DNA of 64,000 nucleotides from Macrococcoides canis (GTDB lineage Bacteria; Bacillota; Bacilli; Staphylococcales; Staphylococcaceae): NCBI RefSeq assembly GCF_002119805.1, contig NZ_CP021059.1, positions 868,001 to 932,000 of the forward strand, read 5' to 3'. Shown piece by piece: positions 19,831 to 29,250 of this stretch (position 1 is its first letter; each line of letters starts with the position of its first letter). The notes under the pieces were generated by a model. It saw only the letters and a program-made list of their open reading frames with translations, ran no database searches and was not told where the DNA came from. The position numbers and the translations under genes were made by a program.

Positions 19831-20598
19831 ATGAGTCGTAGAGAATATACTCAAACAGTACAACCCGTAAGTCGTGTTCCGGAAAAAATCTTTGGATGGT
19901 TAGCATGGTTACCACTTTTAGCAATATCATTATTTAGTCTTTATCATTTATTAGTAAATGGGAATAACCCAGAGTTTATCCAGTCAATGAAAGATGGATT
20001 GAATAATGAGATTCAGACAAATAGCCAATTGGCAGATGCATTTAACCAGATGGGGTTAACAGTTGAAGAAGCGGTACCATTATTTGTTAAAGGTTTCTGG
20101 TATTTCTTAGCTTACTCATTAATCCCGATTATTCTAGGGTTAATCGGATTACTTAAAATGAAGAAGAGAATCTTTGCAGGTATTATGTTATTACTTGCTG
20201 GATTGTTTACTACACCATTCTTCTTTACATTCATTTTAGGATTTATTCCATTATTCTTCTTTATAGCAGCAATTTTATTATTTGCGCGTAAAGATAAAGT
20301 AATCAAGAATAACGACTATTATGAAGAGCATACACATACTGAACGTGAACAACGTGTTGCACCTGCACATGTTGAGCGCGATACTCGCATCGAAGAAGAT
20401 AAGGATTTCACTTATGATGCAGACAAAAAGCATGATAATGTTGTTGTAGAGGATGTTGATCATTCTACAGTGCGTGATGACAGAGTAGATGCTCATTTCG
20501 ATAACAATATCGATGGCGATAAAGACCGTGTAACTTATGTTGATAATACAAAAGATGCAGTGGACGAACGCCGTGACAACTATAATAACAGAAGATAA
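19831..20598 (+). CDS. DUF4064 membrane protein with acidic C-terminal tail
   Basis: This 255-residue protein has a short basic N-terminus, four hydrophobic segments between about residues 22 and 150, and then a 100-residue hydrophilic tail very rich in Asp, Glu, Arg, Asn and His (many DxD, RDDR, DNN repeats). The membrane part matches DUF4064-type proteins found after pot genes in staphylococci. The role is unknown. The tail looks disordered and could bind cations or a partner. AAAGGAG lies 8 nt before the ATG, and a strong terminator follows. Confidence 0.75.
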   Translation: MSRREYTQTVQPVSRVPEKIFGWLAWLPLLAISLFSLYHLLVNGNNPEFIQSMKDGLNNEIQTNSQLADAFNQMGLTVEEAVPLFVKGFWYFLAYSLIPIILGLIGLLKMKKRIFAGIMLLLAGLFTTPFFFTFILGFIPLFFFIAAILLFARKDKVIKNNDYYEEHTHTEREQRVAPAHVERDTRIEEDKDFTYDADKKHDNVVVEDVDHSTVRDDRVDAHFDNNIDGDKDRVTYVDNTKDAVDERRDNYNNRR

Positions 20599-20611
20599 CT
20601 AAAGGTAATAG

Positions 20612-20646
20612 AAAGAGCTAGAGACTTATGTCTCTAGCTCTTTTTG
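20612..20646 (+). terminator. Terminator with CTAGAGAC core
   Basis: AAAGAGCTAGAGAC pairs with GTCTCTAGCTCTTT (14 bp, loop TTAT), followed by TTT. An almost identical hairpin core terminates ctaM at 42996-43026. Confidence 0.85.
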
Positions 20647-20654
20647 ATCATCAG

Positions 20655-20685
20655 ATTAAAGGGTGGGACACGTTCGTCCCATCCT
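20655..20685 (-). terminator. Terminator of the fdhA-DUF1641 operon
   Basis: On the minus strand AAGGATGGGAC pairs with GTCCCACCCTTT (one mismatch), loop GAACGT, just after the DUF1641 stop. A GTCCC/GGGAC core is common in staphylococcal terminators. Confidence 0.6.
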
Positions 20686-21354
20686 TTATTTTTTTAGTAA
20701 CAATGATGCAACTGAGAGTGCTGCACCGCCAAGTGCTGCAATGCTAACGTACTTTGAATTTGAATTGCCGTGTCGTGCTTCATCACGAATAGACTTGCTT
20801 GGAAGTTCTGTGTGATGTGCATGCTTTACATCACCGACATCAGTATGCACTGGGTCAACGATACCTTGCTCTTGTTTCAGCTGCTGGAATGATGTACCGA
20901 ATCCTTTAACAAACTTTGTCAGGACGATTGAACCTTCAACGAAATCTTTATTCGTTAATACTTTAAGTAGTCCTATCCAGCCAAGTGGGGTACTTTGATT
21001 GTATTCAGTCGATAATTTTAATCCTTTGTTAAACTTTAGGATCATCGGTTCGATATCACTGAAATTAAACTTACCTAATCCTTGAACGAGCAGGAGTGCA
21101 TTACGGATTGCCTGGTCAGTTTCAGTTTCATTGACTGCCTTTAACACACGCGTTAAAATTGGATCGCTTTGAGAGAGTGCGGCATTTGCTGCATTCAGCG
21201 CTTCGTGTTCATCGAGCTGTTCAAGTAAACGGAATAGCTTGTTCAGTGTATCTTTATGCTGGATCAGCTGATCTTCTAATTCACGTATTTCCTTTTGTCT
21301 GATTGCTTCAGTGTCGACTTCAGTTGGTTTGATTACACGAGTTGGTTGAGCCAT
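20686..21354 (-). CDS. DUF1641 protein, partner of formate dehydrogenase (YrhD/ForE-like)
   Basis: This 222-residue protein has an N-terminal coiled-coil region (residues 15-50), the DUF1641 core (LNAANAALSQSD through LLKVLTNKDFVEG) and a C-terminal hydrophobic segment (SIAALGGAALSVASLLLKK) likely to reach the membrane. In Bacillus subtilis such proteins are the ForE partner of a menaquinone-linked formate dehydrogenase. The start overlaps the fdhA stop (TAATG), so stoichiometric production is expected. The electron path to quinone is inferred from those relatives. Confidence 0.82.
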   Translation of the reverse strand: MAQPTRVIKPTEVDTEAIRQKEIRELEDQLIQHKDTLNKLFRLLEQLDEHEALNAANAALSQSDPILTRVLKAVNETETDQAIRNALLLVQGLGKFNFSDIEPMILKFNKGLKLSTEYNQSTPLGWIGLLKVLTNKDFVEGSIVLTKFVKGFGTSFQQLKQEQGIVDPVHTDVGDVKHAHHTELPSKSIRDEARHGNSNSKYVSIAALGGAALSVASLLLKK

Positions 21355-24320
21355 TATTTTTCACCTCTCATTTTAACGATATCGCCAGGGAACACATAGT
21401 CATCGCGCTGCCATTTCGCTTCAACGTTAACACCCATTTGTGGGACACGGTTTCCGAAGCGGAAGTTGTTTTCTGGTAATGGTGACTTGTTGCCTTTATC
21501 TAAGATGATAAGTTTTGCCTTCGTTTCTTTATAAGCTGGTGTTGATGTGTCCTTATCAGCGATAGAGCTTGATAATAAGTTGATCGCTGCATCGCCATTA
21601 TCGTTCATTGGTAAGTAGACTTCTTTACCGAATACACGGTCGGTAATTAATGCGCGTACATCAACTTTACCATATGGTGACTGTAAGCGAATAAGGTTAC
21701 CTGTCTTAATGCCACGTTCATCTGCAAGTTCCTGAGAAATTTCCAGGAATGCATCCGGTGTTTCCATTGCCAGACCTTTAACTTGATATGTCATATTTCC
21801 TTCGTGGAAATGCTCAAGTAATCGTCCGTTGTTAACATGAATATCATACTGTGCTTCATATTCAGTCGGTTCTGTCCAGTCTACAGGGAAGAAGTTCGCT
21901 TTCTTATCTTCAAATGGGAATCCTTCTGTAAACAGTAACGGAGAATCTGTACCGTCTTCTTTTACTGGCCACTGTAAGCTGTTGAATCCTTCGAGACGGT
22001 CATAAGTTACACCGGAATAGATTGGTGTTAATGATGCGATTTCATCCATAATTTCGCTTGGATGCGCATAGTTCCAGTCTGCACCCATATGCTGTGCAAT
22101 CTCCTGAATGATCTTCCAGTCTGGTTTTGTACCTTCTAAAGGTTCCATTACTTGATATAGACGTTGAATACGACGTTCTGTATTCGAGAATGTTCCTTCT
22201 TTCTCGAAGCTTGGTGCTGCTGGTAAGATAACGTCTGCATATTCAGCAGTTTTTGAGAAGAAGATATCTTGAACTACGAAGAATTTCAGCTTTTCAAACC
22301 CTTCACGAACGTAGTTGATATTCGAATCAACGATACCCATGTCTTCACCTTTTAAGTATAATACGTCAAGCTCACCGGCATGCATTGCATCAACCATCTG
22401 ATGGTTATTCTGACCGACATTCGGGTTCATTTCTACACCCCAGGCTTTGCCGAACTTCTCAAGGGCTGATTTATCTGCAATCTTCTGGTAACCCGGTAGG
22501 TGCGTCGGCATACTTCCCATATCTGAAGCGCCTTGAACATTGTTATGTCCACGTAATGGGTAAGAACCTGCACCTGGCTTCATATAGTTACCTGTTACAA
22601 GTAATAGGTTAGAGATTGCAGTAGAAGTATCACTGCCACCACGTTGCTGAGTTACACCCATCGCCCACATTACAACTGTTGATTTCGCTTCATGGATCAT
22701 TTCTGCAATCTTGATGATTTCTTCTTTCGACATACCCGTATGTTCTGCAGCATAATCGATCGTGTATTTCTGTAATCCTTCGACAAGTGCCTCATAGTTA
22801 TTCACGTGCTTATCGATGAATGCCTGATCCTGCCAGTTGTTATCGATAATATATTTTGTTACTGCATTTAACCATACTAAGTCACTACCTGGGTTTGGAC
22901 GTACAAACATATCCGCACGTTCTGCCAGTTCATGTTTACGGATATCTACTACAAGTAATTTAGAACCACGTAATTTCTGAGCGCTCTTAACACGTGTAGC
23001 GATAACTGGATGTGCTTCAGCAGTGTTTGTACCTAGTCCGATAATCAGTTCGGCACTTGCGATATCTGTGATTGAACCTGAGTCACCACCGTAGCCGACT
23101 GTACGCCATAATCCCATCGTCGCAGGAGACTGACAGTATCGTGAACAGTTATCTACATTGTTTGTACCTACAACTTGACGCGCAAGCTTCTGCATTAAGA
23201 ATGATTCTTCATTTGTACACTTAGAAGAAGTGATAAATGCTAACCTTTCCGGACCGCGAGTAGCAATCGTCTCTTTAAACTTAGAAGAGATTAAGTCGAG
23301 TGCTTCTTCCCAAGTTGCTTCTCTAAAGCCGTCAGCTTCACGAATTAACGGTTTTGTTAAGCGCTCACCAGAATTGACGAAATCCCAGCCGAACTTCCCT
23401 TTAACACATGTAGAAATTTGGTTCGCAGGTGCTTCAGGGCTTGGTTCTACTTTAAGCACTTCACGACCTTTCGTCCATACTTCAAACGAGCATCCGACAC
23501 CACAGTATGTACATACTGTCTTAGTCTTCTTGATTCTATCTTTACGCATCTCTGCTTCAACATCAGAGATTGCCATAAGTGGCGTATAACCTGTTTCTAC
23601 TGCTTTCGTAACTTCAACTGCTGGACGGAATGCGTCTTTAAGCATACCTGTTAAGAAACCAGCTTCTCCGACCATGCCAACTTCCATCATCGCATTACAT
23701 GGGCATACTGTAGAGCAGTGACCGCAGTTAACACAAGACGAATCATCGATATTTAAGTCCGTATTACCATCCCAGATAACACGTGGACGTTCTAATTCCC
23801 AGTCGATCATCAATGTTTCGTTTACCTGAACGTTCTGACATGCCTGAACACAACGTCCACATAATATACATTGATCGGGATCATAGCGATAGAACTTACC
23901 GATATTCTTTGGTGCACCTTTAGGAGACTGTGCTGTGGCCTGATGATCTATCTTTAAATTCTTAACTGTATTATGTACTGTACAGTTACCATTGTTAAAA
24001 TCACATACTGTACAATAAAGTTCGTGATTACGTAATATTCTGTCCATCGCAATCATCTGTGCTTCAAATGCTTCACTAGATCCTGTCTTGACAATGTCCC
24101 CGTCTTTAAGCTGTGTACTACATGAACGTACAAGCTCACCATTGACTTCAACGATACATGCATCACATGTTTCGATTGCACCAAGATCCGGGTGGTAGCA
24201 TAGTGCTGGAACATCAATGCCCTTAAACCTTAAGTAGTCGAGAATACTTACATTGTTCGGAACTTCCATCGGTTTACCGTTCAGCGTGATGCTGACCGTT
24301 TGTGATGTTACATCATTCAT
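21354..24320 (-). CDS. fdhA: Molybdopterin formate dehydrogenase, YrhE/ForC type
   Basis: This 988-residue iron-sulfur molybdoenzyme oxidises formate to CO2. In order: a 2Fe-2S ferredoxin domain (CYHPDLGAIETCDAC), a HELYCTVC His/Cys motif, two 4Fe-4S clusters (CILCGRCVQAC, CVNCGHCSTVCPC), the CTYCGVGC cluster, and the bis-MGD domains to the end. The active-site ligand is Cys396 in SRYCQSP; the following His of classic enzymes (U/C-H) is Gln here. The ATG at 24320 was chosen because a GGGG Shine-Dalgarno-like run lies 8 nt upstream; the ATG at 24338 has none. Confidence 0.92.
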   Translation of the reverse strand: MNDVTSQTVSITLNGKPMEVPNNVSILDYLRFKGIDVPALCYHPDLGAIETCDACIVEVNGELVRSCSTQLKDGDIVKTGSSEAFEAQMIAMDRILRNHELYCTVCDFNNGNCTVHNTVKNLKIDHQATAQSPKGAPKNIGKFYRYDPDQCILCGRCVQACQNVQVNETLMIDWELERPRVIWDGNTDLNIDDSSCVNCGHCSTVCPCNAMMEVGMVGEAGFLTGMLKDAFRPAVEVTKAVETGYTPLMAISDVEAEMRKDRIKKTKTVCTYCGVGCSFEVWTKGREVLKVEPSPEAPANQISTCVKGKFGWDFVNSGERLTKPLIREADGFREATWEEALDLISSKFKETIATRGPERLAFITSSKCTNEESFLMQKLARQVVGTNNVDNCSRYCQSPATMGLWRTVGYGGDSGSITDIASAELIIGLGTNTAEAHPVIATRVKSAQKLRGSKLLVVDIRKHELAERADMFVRPNPGSDLVWLNAVTKYIIDNNWQDQAFIDKHVNNYEALVEGLQKYTIDYAAEHTGMSKEEIIKIAEMIHEAKSTVVMWAMGVTQQRGGSDTSTAISNLLLVTGNYMKPGAGSYPLRGHNNVQGASDMGSMPTHLPGYQKIADKSALEKFGKAWGVEMNPNVGQNNHQMVDAMHAGELDVLYLKGEDMGIVDSNINYVREGFEKLKFFVVQDIFFSKTAEYADVILPAAPSFEKEGTFSNTERRIQRLYQVMEPLEGTKPDWKIIQEIAQHMGADWNYAHPSEIMDEIASLTPIYSGVTYDRLEGFNSLQWPVKEDGTDSPLLFTEGFPFEDKKANFFPVDWTEPTEYEAQYDIHVNNGRLLEHFHEGNMTYQVKGLAMETPDAFLEISQELADERGIKTGNLIRLQSPYGKVDVRALITDRVFGKEVYLPMNDNGDAAINLLSSSIADKDTSTPAYKETKAKLIILDKGNKSPLPENNFRFGNRVPQMGVNVEAKWQRDDYVFPGDIVKMRGEK

Positions 24321-24369
24321 AAAATTACCCCACTTCATATTTATTTTAAAAAATATATGCCCTAACTTA

Positions 24370-24397
24370 ATTATAAGTTATCTGTATATTATTGCAA
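24370..24397 (-). promoter_or_regulatory. Probable fdhA promoter
   Basis: On the minus strand TTGCAA (24397-24392), a 16-nt spacer and TATAAT (24375-24370) lie about 50 nt before the fdhA start. The perfect -10 supports it; no operator is recognised. Confidence 0.55.
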
Positions 24398-24436
24398 TTT
24401 TAATATTGAATAGATTTTCTATGAACATATATAAAT

Positions 24437-24490
24437 ATAAAAAATATGAGATGACAACAAATGATGGATAATCATTTGTTGTCATCTCAT
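24437..24490 (-). terminator. 20-bp hairpin terminator after the UPF0637 gene
   Basis: Arms 24446-24465 and 24471-24490 are perfectly complementary over 20 bp with a 5-nt loop; on the minus strand the stem runs into ATATTTTTTATA. It separates the UPF0637 gene from fdhA. Confidence 0.85.
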
Positions 24491-24496
24491 AGCGTA

Positions 24497-25108
24497 TTAC
24501 TCATATAAAGGTAGTAATTTAAAGAAAGTTTCTTCAACTGCGCTTAAAAACTTTTTATCTGACTTCATTGCGTCATCACCAGGTAAGAATACTTTTCCGA
24601 ATAAAAGTTCTCCTTTTTTTACATTGACAAGACGCTCGATATATTGATTAAGTGCATCTGCATCGAGAGCATCAATAGATTCGTAATTCTTTTTCATATG
24701 ATCGCCCTTGATGATAAAGTCACTGTCAAGCACTAATATGTCATTGATCTGCTGCTGCCATTTTGCTGCCATACGCTCTTTTTCAGGGGATTCATAAATG
24801 ATACCGAAGAGAACGAATGCATGATCATCAAACAGTCCAATCTGAAAATGGGGCAGCATCTTGTACCCGCGTTTGTTTGTTGAAAATGCAACCCACGTAT
24901 CATTAGGTGGATTCGTTTTGCGTCGCAGATGTTTAGCGACATGCGGATAAAATGTTTCATCCGTTTGCTGAGACAGATAGGCGCTGAAATATTCACCAAG
25001 GGCTTCCAGCTTCGGACGCGTTGTGCTTATCAATGCCTCCATGCGTGGTTCCAGACCTTCCACGTTAAAAACTTTGAAATCTTTTGAAGTAAAATGATAT
25101 TTAGCCAT
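24497..25108 (-). CDS. UPF0637 (DUF1054, YktB-like) protein
   Basis: This is a 203-residue soluble protein of the DUF1054/UPF0637 family, recognised from KDFKVFNVEGLEPRM, the RRKTNPPNDTWVAF block and the PHFQIGLFDDH block. Conserved in bacilli and staphylococci; the biochemical role is not established. It starts after AAAAGGTGAG and is a single-gene unit, divergent from suhB. Confidence 0.85.
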   Translation of the reverse strand: MAKYHFTSKDFKVFNVEGLEPRMEALISTTRPKLEALGEYFSAYLSQQTDETFYPHVAKHLRRKTNPPNDTWVAFSTNKRGYKMLPHFQIGLFDDHAFVLFGIIYESPEKERMAAKWQQQINDILVLDSDFIIKGDHMKKNYESIDALDADALNQYIERLVNVKKGELLFGKVFLPGDDAMKSDKKFLSAVEETFFKLLPLYE

Positions 25109-25211
25109 AGTTCACTCACCTTTTTCTTTTATATATACTATTAAATACATAAAGTTGAAACAATTTTGCTTAGTTTTAAGTTATTGTATAATAACGTTAG
25201 GAGGAGACGCT

Positions 25212-26033
25212 ATGGAATTATTTGAATTTATGAAACAGATTGTTTACCAGGCTGGCAGTAATATTAGAGAGCAGCTCAATAAGCCGTTATTAATAGAAAC
25301 GAAATCAAACCCGAATGATCTTGTCACAAATATGGATAAAGAAACTGAACAGTTACTGTACGATGCAATTATGGAAGCATATCCAAAGCACCGTATCATT
25401 GGTGAAGAAGGAAGCGGGACGGATGTTACCTCGATGGAAGGCACAGTATGGATTATCGATCCGATTGATGGTACATTAAACTTTGTGCATCAGCAGGAAA
25501 ACTTTGCGATTTCAGTAGGTGTATTTATCGATGGAAAGAAGTATGCAGGTGTCATCTATGACGTTATGCGTGACACGATGTATAGTGCACTTCGAGGACA
25601 CGGTGCATTTAAAGATGATGAACCAATAGCGCCACTTGCTGATAGTGCGCTTCATCAATCCATCATCTCGATGAATCCGAACTGGTTAACGAAAGACTAT
25701 ACGAAAGATATCTATAGTGACATCATAATCGCAGCAAGAAGTGCGAGAAGCTATGGGTCAGCAGCATTGGATTTTGCCTATGTTGCAACAGGTAAGATTG
25801 ATGCCTATCTTACGCTCAGACTCCATCCATGGGACTTTGCCGGTGGTGTGATCATCGCTGAAGAAGTGGGGGCAGTCGTTACAAATCAACTGAATGAGCC
25901 GCTGGATATGCTCTATGCGAACTCGATCATTGTTGCAAACAAAGCATTACATGAAGAAATTTATACACAGTATTTACAGCCCCATACAGCGGCACTTGAC
26001 AGTATTCATCAAGGGCGATTCCATCGCCGCTAA
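25212..26033 (+). CDS. suhB: Inositol monophosphatase family protein
   Basis: This 273-residue Mg2+-dependent phosphatase has the family motifs EEGSG, WIIDPIDGTLNFVH and HPWDFAGGVII, which form the metal and phosphate sites. Substrates of bacterial members range from inositol-1-phosphate to NADP or fructose-1,6-bisphosphate, so the symbol is by similarity only. The ATG at 25212 follows AGGAGGAGACGCT; an upstream in-frame start lacks a ribosome site. A TATAAT at 25187-25192 is the likely -10. Its stop codon overlaps the stop of the convergent broken gene. Confidence 0.88.
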   Translation: MELFEFMKQIVYQAGSNIREQLNKPLLIETKSNPNDLVTNMDKETEQLLYDAIMEAYPKHRIIGEEGSGTDVTSMEGTVWIIDPIDGTLNFVHQQENFAISVGVFIDGKKYAGVIYDVMRDTMYSALRGHGAFKDDEPIAPLADSALHQSIISMNPNWLTKDYTKDIYSDIIIAARSARSYGSAALDFAYVATGKIDAYLTLRLHPWDFAGGVIIAEEVGAVVTNQLNEPLDMLYANSIIVANKALHEEIYTQYLQPHTAALDSIHQGRFHRR

Positions 26034-26900
26034 ACATAATATGCACCTTTAGTCGTGCCGAGTTTCTGGAAGTGCTTATTCAATAGTTTAGTAAGTATAA
26101 ACGGTGGAAAGTAATGTGCTGTAAATTCAGCAAAGTTACGTCGCGTCAGTTTGCTTTCAGATACAATCGCTTTAAACTGTGAGATATTGTAATTGAACAA
26201 GCGCTCTGAATCGACGATGGTGTTACAATGTGAACAATAGTTCAGTGATTTAAAACGTTTTAATGTGTTCAGAGACTGGCAGTCAGGACAGCTGATGCCT
26301 CTTTTATAGTCAGGTAGAATGATTTCATGTATTTCTGAAGTATCGACTAAGACAGTGCTAATGGCGCTGTTTTTTTTTTGAGCAGATACTTATGCGCTCG
26401 AGATAGGGTATTATTTGATCCTTTAACAGGATATCTCCAGAGTGACTATGAATATCAAGGATGAAATCTTCGCTGAACATCACACATTTTGTATACACAG
26501 GCAGCTGAGTTGCAGTTTCAGGCATCACATTGATCACAGAATACTTCATACAATGCAGTTCCGAAAGATCCGCATGGGTCGTATAGGTCGTACTATTTAC
26601 AAGCATGCCGTCGCTATCAATATAATGTAAGCCGCTGTAATCATTGAGCTTAAATAGATGGACAGCATTGTCAGTAATGATGATGAGGTTGATATAAATA
26701 TTGTGATGTGTCTGATACTGCCAAATACATTCGAAATGCGTGTGATCAATCTGATTTAAGCAGGTCATAAATTCATGTTCGAGCTGATAACGTTTATTCA
26801 GCTCATGTAGCTGGGCAGCACAGCGTGAGTCCGAAGTCCGATGAACGAGGGATTCCAGTGCGGTTAAAGTATGGGGTTTACAGAGTGGTTTAACGTGCAT
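26030..26900 (-). pseudogene. Frameshifted NERD-like/zinc-ribbon protein, paralogue of the gene at 4187
   Basis: The first part is a 180-codon frame from the ATG at 26900 (AAAGGAG 7 nt upstream) that ends at a TAG just after a run of ten A (26370-26379, minus strand). Removing one A, or adding two, joins it to a second open frame of about 113 codons. That frame carries CPDC and CSHC (zinc ribbon), a helical region and TTKGAYYV, then stops at 26032-26030. The layout copies the NERD/zinc-ribbon/HTH protein at 4187, including HLFKLNDYSGLHYID against LHFDIKNYYGNYHVVD. The catalytic D and K appear replaced. Either a pseudogene, a slippage-dependent gene, or a homopolymer sequencing error. Confidence 0.7.
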
Positions 26901-26984
26901 GGCGATTCTCCTTTACTTTGATGATTTTAATATAACGGCTTAATACAGAGCGTTCAAATCTCCATATTTTAATTACTGCATAAA

Positions 26985-27020
26985 AAAACCACTAAAATTT
27001 AAAAATTTTAGTGGTTTTTA
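26985..27020. terminator. Bidirectional terminator downstream of ylaF
   Basis: Seventeen-bp perfect arms (26985-27001 and 27004-27020) rich in A and T, with a CCACT/AGTGG core. It has A-runs before and T-runs after. It lies between the ylaF-like gene and the broken NERD-like gene, both leftward. Confidence 0.75.
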
Positions 27021-27094
27021 TTAAAAATAGCATGTTTGACAAAAAAATATTACGCCAAAATTGAAATTTAGCAGTTTCTGAAATTATTTTGGAT

Positions 27095-27280
27095 TTATAG
27101 TTCTCCATTTTCTCGGAACTTCTTCTTGAAAGTGAATCCTACGCCGAAGGTGGCGATAAATAATATAACAGCAGCGCCCATAATTAAGAAGTTCCCTTCA
27201 GCAAGGCCGATACTGAACAGGATAAGCATGAGCACTGCGAAACAAGCAAGCGTGAATTGTGTAATCGTACTTTTTTTCAT
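27095..27280 (-). CDS. Small membrane protein, YlaF-like (DUF5325)
   Basis: This is a 61-residue protein with two hydrophobic helices (residues 7-25 and 30-50) and a basic C-terminus (FKKKFRENGEL), matching YlaF-type proteins that sit divergently beside typA in bacilli. Function unknown. The ATG is preceded by AAAGGAG (minus strand, about 7 nt). Confidence 0.7.
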   Translation of the reverse strand: MKKSTITQFTLACFAVLMLILFSIGLAEGNFLIMGAAVILFIATFGVGFTFKKKFRENGEL

Positions 27281-27338
27281 ATCTGTTTACTCCTTTTTGC
27301 TTTCTATAAATTCCATGATATATTAATATCGTATTATA

Positions 27339-27347
27339 TGATATAAT
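27339..27347 (+). promoter_or_regulatory. Extended -10 promoter of typA
   Basis: TGA-TATAAT is a perfect extended -10 about 50 nt before the typA ATG. The leader contains a small inverted repeat ACAGTT/AACTGT (27351-27369). Confidence 0.6.
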
Positions 27348-27395
27348 ATCACAGTTACATAAAAACTGTAAGTTGATTAAGAAGGGAAAGTCCAC

Positions 27396-29240
27396 ATGAC
27401 TAAATTAAGAGAAGATGTACGTAATATTGCAATTATAGCCCACGTTGACCATGGGAAAACAACTTTAGTAGATGAACTATTAAAGCAATCAGGAACATTC
27501 CGTGAAAACGAGCAAGTTGATGAACGTGCAATGGATTCAAATGATATTGAAAGAGAACGTGGTATCACGATTTTAGCTAAAAATACAGCAATCGATTATA
27601 AAGGAACGCGCATTAACATTCTGGATACACCTGGACACGCCGATTTCGGTGGAGAAGTAGAACGTATCATGAAGATGGTAGATGGTGTTATCTTAGTAGT
27701 AGATGCTTATGAAGGAACGATGCCACAGACACGTTTCGTATTAAAGAAAGCTCTAGAACAAAACTTAAAGCCGGTTGTAGTTGTCAATAAAATTGATAAA
27801 CCTTCAGCACGTCCTGAAGAGGTATTAGATGAAGTTTACGATTTATTTATAGAATTAGAAGCAAATGATGAGCAGCTTGATTTCCCTGTAGTGTATGCTT
27901 CAGCGATTAACGGAACTGCAAGTTTAGATGCTTCTACTCAAGATGAGAACATGCAAAGTCTATACGAAACGATTATCGATTACGTGCCTGCACCAGTGGA
28001 TAACCGCGATGAAGATCTGCAGTTCCAGGTTGCATTATTAGACTACAATGACTATGTTGGTCGTATCGGTATTGGTCGAGTATTCCGTGGAACGATGGAA
28101 GTTGGTCAGCAAGTATCATTGATCAAGTTAGATGGCACAATCAAGAATTTCCGTGTGACAAAAATCTTCGGTTTCTTCGGATTAAAACGTGTTGAAATCG
28201 AAAAAGCATATGCTGGAGATTTAATCGCAGTATCTGGGATGGAAGACATTAACGTTGGTGAAACAGTTGCGCCGGTTGACAATCCTGAAGCATTACCTGT
28301 GCTACGTATCGATGAGCCGACGTTACAGATGACATTCTCTGTAAATAACTCACCATTTGCCGGTAAGGAAGGGAAATTCGTTACAGCACGTAATATTCAG
28401 GATCGTCTTGAATCACAGCTTGAAACAGACGTATCATTACGCGTTGAATCTGTAGGTCCAGATAGCTGGACTGTATCAGGTCGTGGGGAACTGCATTTAT
28501 CTATCTTAATCGAGAATATGCGTCGTGAAGGATTCGAGCTTCAAGTATCAAAACCTGAAGTTATCGTCAAAGAAATTGACGGTAAGAAATATGAGCCATA
28601 TGAGCGTGTACAAATTGATGTACCAGAAGAACATACAGGTTCTGTTATTGAATCTTTAGGAACACGTAAAGGTGAAATGGTAGACATGGTCAATGGTGGT
28701 AATGGTCAGACACGTCTTATCTTTAACGTGCCTGCACGTGGACTTATTGGATACCGTACAGAATTTATGTCGATGACACGTGGTTACGGTATACTTAACC
28801 ATACCTTTGATGAATATCGTCCATTACTTAAAGGACGTATCGGTGGCCGCCGTAACGGAGTACTTGTATCTATCGATAAAGGGGTAGCAAGTACGTATGC
28901 GATCTTAGCGCTGGAAGACCGTGGTGTAAACTTTATGGAACCAGGTACAGAAGTATATGAAGGTATGATCGTTGGTGAAAACTCACGTGATAACGACTTA
29001 ACAGTTAATATTACGAAAGTGAAAGCTGCGAACAACATTCGTTCTGCGACAAAAGAACAGACAACAACAATGAAGAAACCAAGAATCTTAACACTTGAAG
29101 AAGCGTTAGAATACTTAAATGACGATGAGTTAGTGGAAGTAACACCAGAATCGATTCGTCTAAGAAAGAAAACGTTAGATAAATCTCAACGTGAAAGAGA
29201 ACAGAAGAAAGCTAAAGCTGCATTACAGGAAGAAGAATAG
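27396..29240 (+). CDS. typA: Ribosome-binding translational GTPase TypA/BipA
   Basis: This is a 614-residue translation-factor GTPase that binds ribosomes and helps 50S assembly and stress or cold growth. G1 is AHVDHGKTT (residues 15-23), G2 RERGITI, G3 DTPGHAD and G4 NKIDK, followed by the EF-G-like domains and the TypA-specific C-terminal domain ([13 protein letters not shown]). Full length. The YlaH-like gene follows within 11 nt. Confidence 0.96.
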   Translation: MTKLREDVRNIAIIAHVDHGKTTLVDELLKQSGTFRENEQVDERAMDSNDIERERGITILAKNTAIDYKGTRINILDTPGHADFGGEVERIMKMVDGVILVVDAYEGTMPQTRFVLKKALEQNLKPVVVVNKIDKPSARPEEVLDEVYDLFIELEANDEQLDFPVVYASAINGTASLDASTQDENMQSLYETIIDYVPAPVDNRDEDLQFQVALLDYNDYVGRIGIGRVFRGTMEVGQQVSLIKLDGTIKNFRVTKIFGFFGLKRVEIEKAYAGDLIAVSGMEDINVGETVAPVDNPEALPVLRIDEPTLQMTFSVNNSPFAGKEGKFVTARNIQDRLESQLETDVSLRVESVGPDSWTVSGRGELHLSILIENMRREGFELQVSKPEVIVKEIDGKKYEPYERVQIDVPEEHTGSVIESLGTRKGEMVDMVNGGNGQTRLIFNVPARGLIGYRTEFMSMTRGYGILNHTFDEYRPLLKGRIGGRRNGVLVSIDKGVASTYAILALEDRGVNFMEPGTEVYEGMIVGENSRDNDLTVNITKVKAANNIRSATKEQTTTMKKPRILTLEEALEYLNDDELVEVTPESIRLRKKTLDKSQREREQKKAKAALQEEE

Positions 29241-29250
29241 GAGTGATTAA

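Noticed and set aside
23127-23150. Loss of the catalytic Sec/Cys in fdhA (NNVDN appears to replace it).
   Set aside because: Aligning to the VDxCxRxUH pattern shows the catalytic position is the Cys in RYC, which is present; only the next residue differs (Gln for His).
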